In this document: piece after piece, positions 14,605-18,545 of the stretch
Layout: each line of letters starts with the position of its first letter
Numbering within the stretch: the first letter of the stretch is position 1
Source of the DNA: an uncultured Flavobacteriales bacterium
GTDB lineage: Bacteria > Bacteroidota > Bacteroidia > Flavobacteriales > Crocinitomicaceae
Direction of reading: 5' to 3'
Assembly (NCBI GenBank): GCA_946478775.1
Contig: CAMLDR010000080.1
Location: forward strand, 1 to 18,545
Length of the DNA stretch: 18,545 bases
Position numbers and translations under genes: made by a program
The notes under the pieces: model-generated
The model's input: the letters and a program-made list of their open reading frames with translations, nothing else
What the model was told of the DNA's origin: nothing
Databases searched by the model: none

Positions 14605-17600
14605 ATGAAGAAAAAATTACTCTGGCTGGGCATATGCTGCCTGTTTAGCTGTGTTATTTATGGGCAAACCGTAATTAACACCAATCACCCGAACAATAAT
14701 GGAAATGGCTCCGTTATTTTCAATGTCCAAAACACCAATGGATTTGATATCATTATCACAGGTATCCAATGTCATTTAGGTAGTATTGCAACCAACAACC
14801 TGGAACTACTTTATCGTACAACACCATTTGTAGATAATGCCGCTCCCTGGGATTTCGGGACGGTAGGATCAGGCCAAAACGGTTGGATTTCCGCCGGAAC
14901 AGGAGTTGTATCCAATTCCAACACGGCAAACGGAATTGTTCCGGCATTGACTTCTTTGTCTTTAACAATTCCTGCGGGAGCCACTTATCAACTTGGCTTC
15001 TCAGCAACAACCATGCAGTATTCCTCATTAGGAGCAGGAACGAACACCTTTTCCGGTGGCGGCGTTAACCTCATTACAGGTGACGGAATTTCCTGGGGAG
15101 GAGTCGTTTACCCATCAACTCCCGCAAATTATCCGCGCGGACTTATCGGTGGAATTACGTTCATTCCTGCCGTACCATGTACTTCCCCGCCAACAGCCGG
15201 GGCTGTTTCAGCAGCAAATAACCCAATCTGTCCGTCTGTAAATAACACCCTTTCTATATTAGGAGGAACAGGAGGAACAGGACAAACTTATCAGTGGCAA
15301 AGTTCCTTAACAGGGGCTCCCGGTTCTTTTGGAGATATCGCCGGAGCAACAAACAGCACCTATATTTCTAACCAAATGACAGACACTTACTACCGTGTAT
15401 ATATGACTTGTGGAGGTCTAACGGATACAAGTGCCGCGCTTTTGGTCAATACCAGCAACTTTATCAATTGTTACTGTAACAGTAACGCAACCAGTACATT
15501 CGATGAAGAAATTCTGAATGTGAGTATCGGAACGCTGAATAATAGTTCTACCTGTTCTACAACGGGCGGTGCCGGATCTATGCTGAATCAGTATTCCAAT
15601 TATACGGCTCTTCCTGCAACCACTCTTGCCAGAACGGTCAGTTATAACTTAAACGTTCAGGTAGGAAGCTGCGGCGGAAGCTTTAGTAATATGACAAAAG
15701 TCTATATTGATTATAACCAAAACGGGTTATTCTCTGATCCGGGAGAAGAAGTGTATGCTTCCTCGATTGCTACAGTAGGCCCTCACAATGAAATAGGAAC
15801 TGTATTGATCCCATTAACTGCAACACTTGGAAATACACGTATGCGTGTAATCAATGTTGAAACAACTGTTATCGGGAGCATTACACCATGTGGGACTTAT
15901 ACTTGGGGAGAAACAGAAGATTACTTTGTAAATATTGCCCCGGCACCAACCTGTCCTCAGCCAACTTTATTTACCAATTTGGGTGCAACAGATACCGAAA
16001 TAGAACTTGGATGGACAGTCGGAGGAGCAGAAACTTCCTGGCAAATTCAATACGGCCCTCCGGGATTCGCACTTGGAACAGGTGATTCAGTAGTTGCAAC
16101 AACAAACCCGTTTACACTTACAGGTTTAACTCCGAACTCATTCTACCAGGTTTACGTAATGGCAATTTGTTCTTCAACAGATTCCTCTTACTATACCGGA
16201 CCGGTTTCCTTTAATACTTATGACCAGGGAATTTATATGGACTGGTCTACTGATTGTTCTCCTGCAGGTTTTATCAACATTGCTGCAACCGGAACGGATT
16301 TGTTATTAACGGATGACTCTGAAATTGGTATGGCACTTCCTTTCCCAATCTTATACCAGGGTACTTTAATGACCGATTGTACGATCGGTAATAACGGAGG
16401 TATGGCTCTTGGAACAACAACGGCTCAAATCGGATATGGTGGTAATATGACCACACAGCCGGGGACGTTTATTTTCCCTTGGGGAGATGATTTGGATGAT
16501 GAAACGGGAAATGTTTACCATCAAACAAACGGAACCGCTCCAAACAGAACATTCATTGTTCAATGGGACAATATCTGTAACTTCTCCGGATCGACGGGAG
16601 CTCCAACAGTAAATTTCCAGGTTCAATTTGATGAAGCAAGCGGAAAAATCTGGTTCGTTTATGACGATGTTGTTTTTGGCGCTCCAAATGCTTTCGATGA
16701 CTATGCCGCAAGTGCTGACATCGGGGTTTCAGGACCTAATCAGGATTTGAATGTGTCTAATGATAATCCGGCTTACTTACAAAGTAATAGTTGTGTGGAG
16801 TTCTATTATACAGATTGTCCAAAACCCAAGAATTTCACAACAACCTTCCTTGGACCTGATGAAATTCAATTTGGCTGGACTCCGGGCTTCTCGAATGAAA
16901 CAAACTGGATTATCGAATACGGCCCTGAAGGATTTACTCCGGGTAACGGAACGATCTTAAACGAAACAAACAGTTTCTCAAGCATTTCAGGTTTATTTCA
17001 ATTGACAGAATATACGATCTATATTTACGCAAATTGTGCAAACGGAGATACTTCTTTGGCTTTGATCCATGATTTCACGACGCTGCCATACTGTTCAAAT
17101 CCATCGGGATTGAATGGGATGACTGACCCGGATTCATTGGAATTGACCTGGAACTGGACTGAATCAAGCGTTGCTTACCCTGTAACAGGGTTCAATATCC
17201 AATACGGAATGAGCGGGTTTACAATTGGATCAGGAGAAATCGTTCCTGCTGCAGGAATTGACTTTTCGGATACGATCTTCGATGCTAACCTGCTGGGTTC
17301 AGGAGTTTACCAGGTTTATGTTCAGGCTGAATGTGACAACACAAATGACACTTCCGGATGGGTAGGCCCAATTAGTGTTATCATGCCTATCACCAATGAT
17401 GTGGTGTGCAGCCAGGAAATGCTTCAATTGGGAGAAACCTATACTTTCAATAATGTGGGTGCAGGAGTTTCTTTAAATGAAACCAATATAGCTCCGGCTG
17501 CAACAGGTGCTCAGACAACTGACGGATGGATTAACACAACATTGAACGGAACATTGTGGTATACATTCGTAGCACCTCCATCCGGTTCAGTAAGAATCAA

Positions 17601-18545
17601 TTCTACCGGGCTCCCTTACAATGGTCAGGCTGCACTTTATATGGCTGCAAACTGCTCTGACTTCAACACATTTACATTGGTAGCTGCAAACGATAATGAA
17701 ATCGACGGAACAAGTTTAGCTCCGAACTTCACTGTTTGTGATTTAACTCCGGGTACTACATACTATATCATGTACGATAAATTCGATGCTACTTCAGGCA
17801 ACTTTGCCCTTACAGTAACTGAGATCGTTTTGGAAGGTGGTACTGCTTTGCCGGTGACTGAAATCTGTTACGGTACGAATGTGGATCTATTTACTACCAT
17901 TACAGGTAACAACACCGGTGGTACATGGTCTTCTTCTATCGCTTCAGTAAATGCGAGCATCACAGGTTCTGATTTTGAATCAAATGGTTTAGCATATACA
18001 ACATTCGATTTGGAGTACCGTGTTATTGACGGATGTGCTTACGATTCAATCGTATCTCAGGTACAAATTTTTGCTCCTTCAAACGCAGGACAAGACGGTT
18101 CGATCACAGTTTGTAGAAATGAGCCTATCGACTTGTTGTCAGGATTGAATGGAAATGCGGACTTGAACGGTGATTGGTATGATCCATCAGATGTTTTGTT
18201 GCCGAACTCACAAGTAACTACAGCAAACTTCCCTGGTCAGTATAACTTCGATTACATCAGTGGAAACAATGTTTGCCCGGATGATACGGCGAACGTTGTG
18301 GTAACAGTTGGAACTTGTGACTGGTTATCTGTTGAAGAGATGGCATTGGAAGAAGTAGCACTTTATCCAAATCCTTCTACAGGTGTTGTATTCATTGAAT
18401 CGACATTTACAGGAAACTTTGATTTAGTAGTTACAGACATCAACGGACGTACTATTGAAACCGGAAAGAATATTGTTTCCGGAACAAACACAGTAAACTT
18501 GAAAGAGGTTGAAAGAGGTACTTACTTCTTTAAACTTTCTACTGA
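14605..18545 (+). CDS. Large secreted modular protein with GEVED, FN3, pre-peptidase-like domains and T9SS type A sorting domain; 3' end outside window
   Basis: The frame is open from ATG 14605 to the window edge, 1313 codons without a stop. A signal peptide covers about residues 1-21 (MKKKLLWLGICCLFSCVIYG). After it come an unrecognised beta-rich domain (22-190), an Ig-like domain (191-287), a GEVED domain (about 289-447, VYIDYNQNG...WGETEDYFVNI), an FN3-like domain (449-539), and a jelly-roll-like domain of about 200 residues (540-737). Two more FN3-like domains (738-830, 831-929) share W.I.YG..GF..G with the first. A pre-peptidase C-terminal-like domain (930-1074, LWYTFVAPPSGSVRI) and two short Ig-like modules (1076-1236) complete the stalk. 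From about 1246 it is a T9SS type A sorting domain (LYPNPSTG...DINGRTIETG...GTYFFKLST), so only a few C-terminal residues are missing. Likely a surface adhesin or matrix protein; no catalytic domain seen. Confidence 0.88.
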   Translation, partial: MKKKLLWLGICCLFSCVIYGQTVINTNHPNNNGNGSVIFNVQNTNGFDIIITGIQCHLGSIATNNLELLYRTTPFVDNAAPWDFGTVGSGQNGWISAGTGVVSNSNTANGIVPALTSLSLTIPAGATYQLGFSATTMQYSSLGAGTNTFSGGGVNLITGDGISWGGVVYPSTPANYPRGLIGGITFIPAVPCTSPPTAGAVSAANNPICPSVNNTLSILGGTGGTGQTYQWQSSLTGAPGSFGDIAGATNSTYISNQMTDTYYRVYMTCGGLTDTSAALLVNTSNFINCYCNSNATSTFDEEILNVSIGTLNNSSTCSTTGGAGSMLNQYSNYTALPATTLARTVSYNLNVQVGSCGGSFSNMTKVYIDYNQNGLFSDPGEEVYASSIATVGPHNEIGTVLIPLTATLGNTRMRVINVETTVIGSITPCGTYTWGETEDYFVNIAPAPTCPQPTLFTNLGATDTEIELGWTVGGAETSWQIQYGPPGFALGTGDSVVATTNPFTLTGLTPNSFYQVYVMAICSSTDSSYYTGPVSFNTYDQGIYMDWSTDCSPAGFINIAATGTDLLLTDDSEIGMALPFPILYQGTLMTDCTIGNNGGMALGTTTAQIGYGGNMTTQPGTFIFPWGDDLDDETGNVYHQTNGTAPNRTFIVQWDNICNFSGSTGAPTVNFQVQFDEASGKIWFVYDDVVFGAPNAFDDYAASADIGVSGPNQDLNVSNDNPAYLQSNSCVEFYYTDCPKPKNFTTTFLGPDEIQFGWTPGFSNETNWIIEYGPEGFTPGNGTILNETNSFSSISGLFQLTEYTIYIYANCANGDTSLALIHDFTTLPYCSNPSGLNGMTDPDSLELTWNWTESSVAYPVTGFNIQYGMSGFTIGSGEIVPAAGIDFSDTIFDANLLGSGVYQVYVQAECDNTNDTSGWVGPISVIMPITNDVVCSQEMLQLGETYTFNNVGAGVSLNETNIAPAATGAQTTDGWINTTLNGTLWYTFVAPPSGSVRINSTGLPYNGQAALYMAANCSDFNTFTLVAANDNEIDGTSLAPNFTVCDLTPGTTYYIMYDKFDATSGNFALTVTEIVLEGGTALPVTEICYGTNVDLFTTITGNNTGGTWSSSIASVNASITGSDFESNGLAYTTFDLEYRVIDGCAYDSIVSQVQIFAPSNAGQDGSITVCRNEPIDLLSGLNGNADLNGDWYDPSDVLLPNSQVTTANFPGQYNFDYISGNNVCPDDTANVVVTVGTCDWLSVEEMALEEVALYPNPSTGVVFIESTFTGNFDLVVTDINGRTIETGKNIVSGTNTVNLKEVERGTYFFKLST

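Noticed and set aside
14756..15028. 90-codon minus-strand frame inside the large secreted protein
   Set aside because: No recognisable protein character, and the opposite strand encodes a continuous secreted protein; treated as a shadow.
16751..16960. Short plus-strand frame within the large secreted protein
   Set aside because: Out of frame with the real gene and without family features.

Overview
The window looks like a chromosomal segment of a member of the Bacteroidota, probably Flavobacteriales and possibly close to Fluviicola/Crocinitomicaceae (the lineage is inference). Evidence seen: several -7 boxes matching the Bacteroidota consensus TAnnTTTG, little Shine-Dalgarno sequence, and two large secreted proteins ending in type IX secretion system (T9SS) sorting domains, one type B (gliding-motility-associated C-terminal domain) and one type A. 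I see no tRNA, rRNA, CRISPR array, insertion sequence or prophage gene.

Layout. 1-1865 (minus) is a purine/GTPase operon: hpt, adk and the 5' part of obg, which runs off the left edge. Divergent from it is purK (2014-3159, plus), so purine salvage and de novo synthesis share a 148-base intergenic region. 3210-7472 (plus) encodes a 1420-residue membrane sensor: signal peptide, beta-propeller region, Y_Y_Y domain, about seven membrane helices, two PAS domains and a complete SpoIIE/PP2C-type phosphatase domain. 7498-9040 (minus) holds rbfA followed by an FtsX/LolC/E-type ABC permease whose conserved N-terminus is reachable only from a non-standard start. Divergent from rbfA is an MsbA-like ABC exporter (9108-10946). 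11069-13468 (plus) is a choice-of-anchor L/Calx-beta/Ig/PKD protein with a type B sorting domain. It overlaps tail-to-tail with a short-chain dehydrogenase (13460-14245, minus) that lacks the usual catalytic Tyr and Lys. After an AT-rich 359-base gap, a secreted protein of more than 1313 residues (14605 to the right edge) carries a GEVED domain, three fibronectin-III-like domains and a type A sorting domain.

The first half is mostly housekeeping (purine metabolism, ribosome maturation, envelope lipid/lipoprotein transport). The second half is accessory surface material. I see no clear unknown multi-gene system. The most interesting points are the phosphatase-output propeller receptor, the permease start that overlaps the rbfA stop, three genes whose -7 box lies 4-6 bases from the ATG (leaderless mRNAs), and the SDR with a replaced active site.
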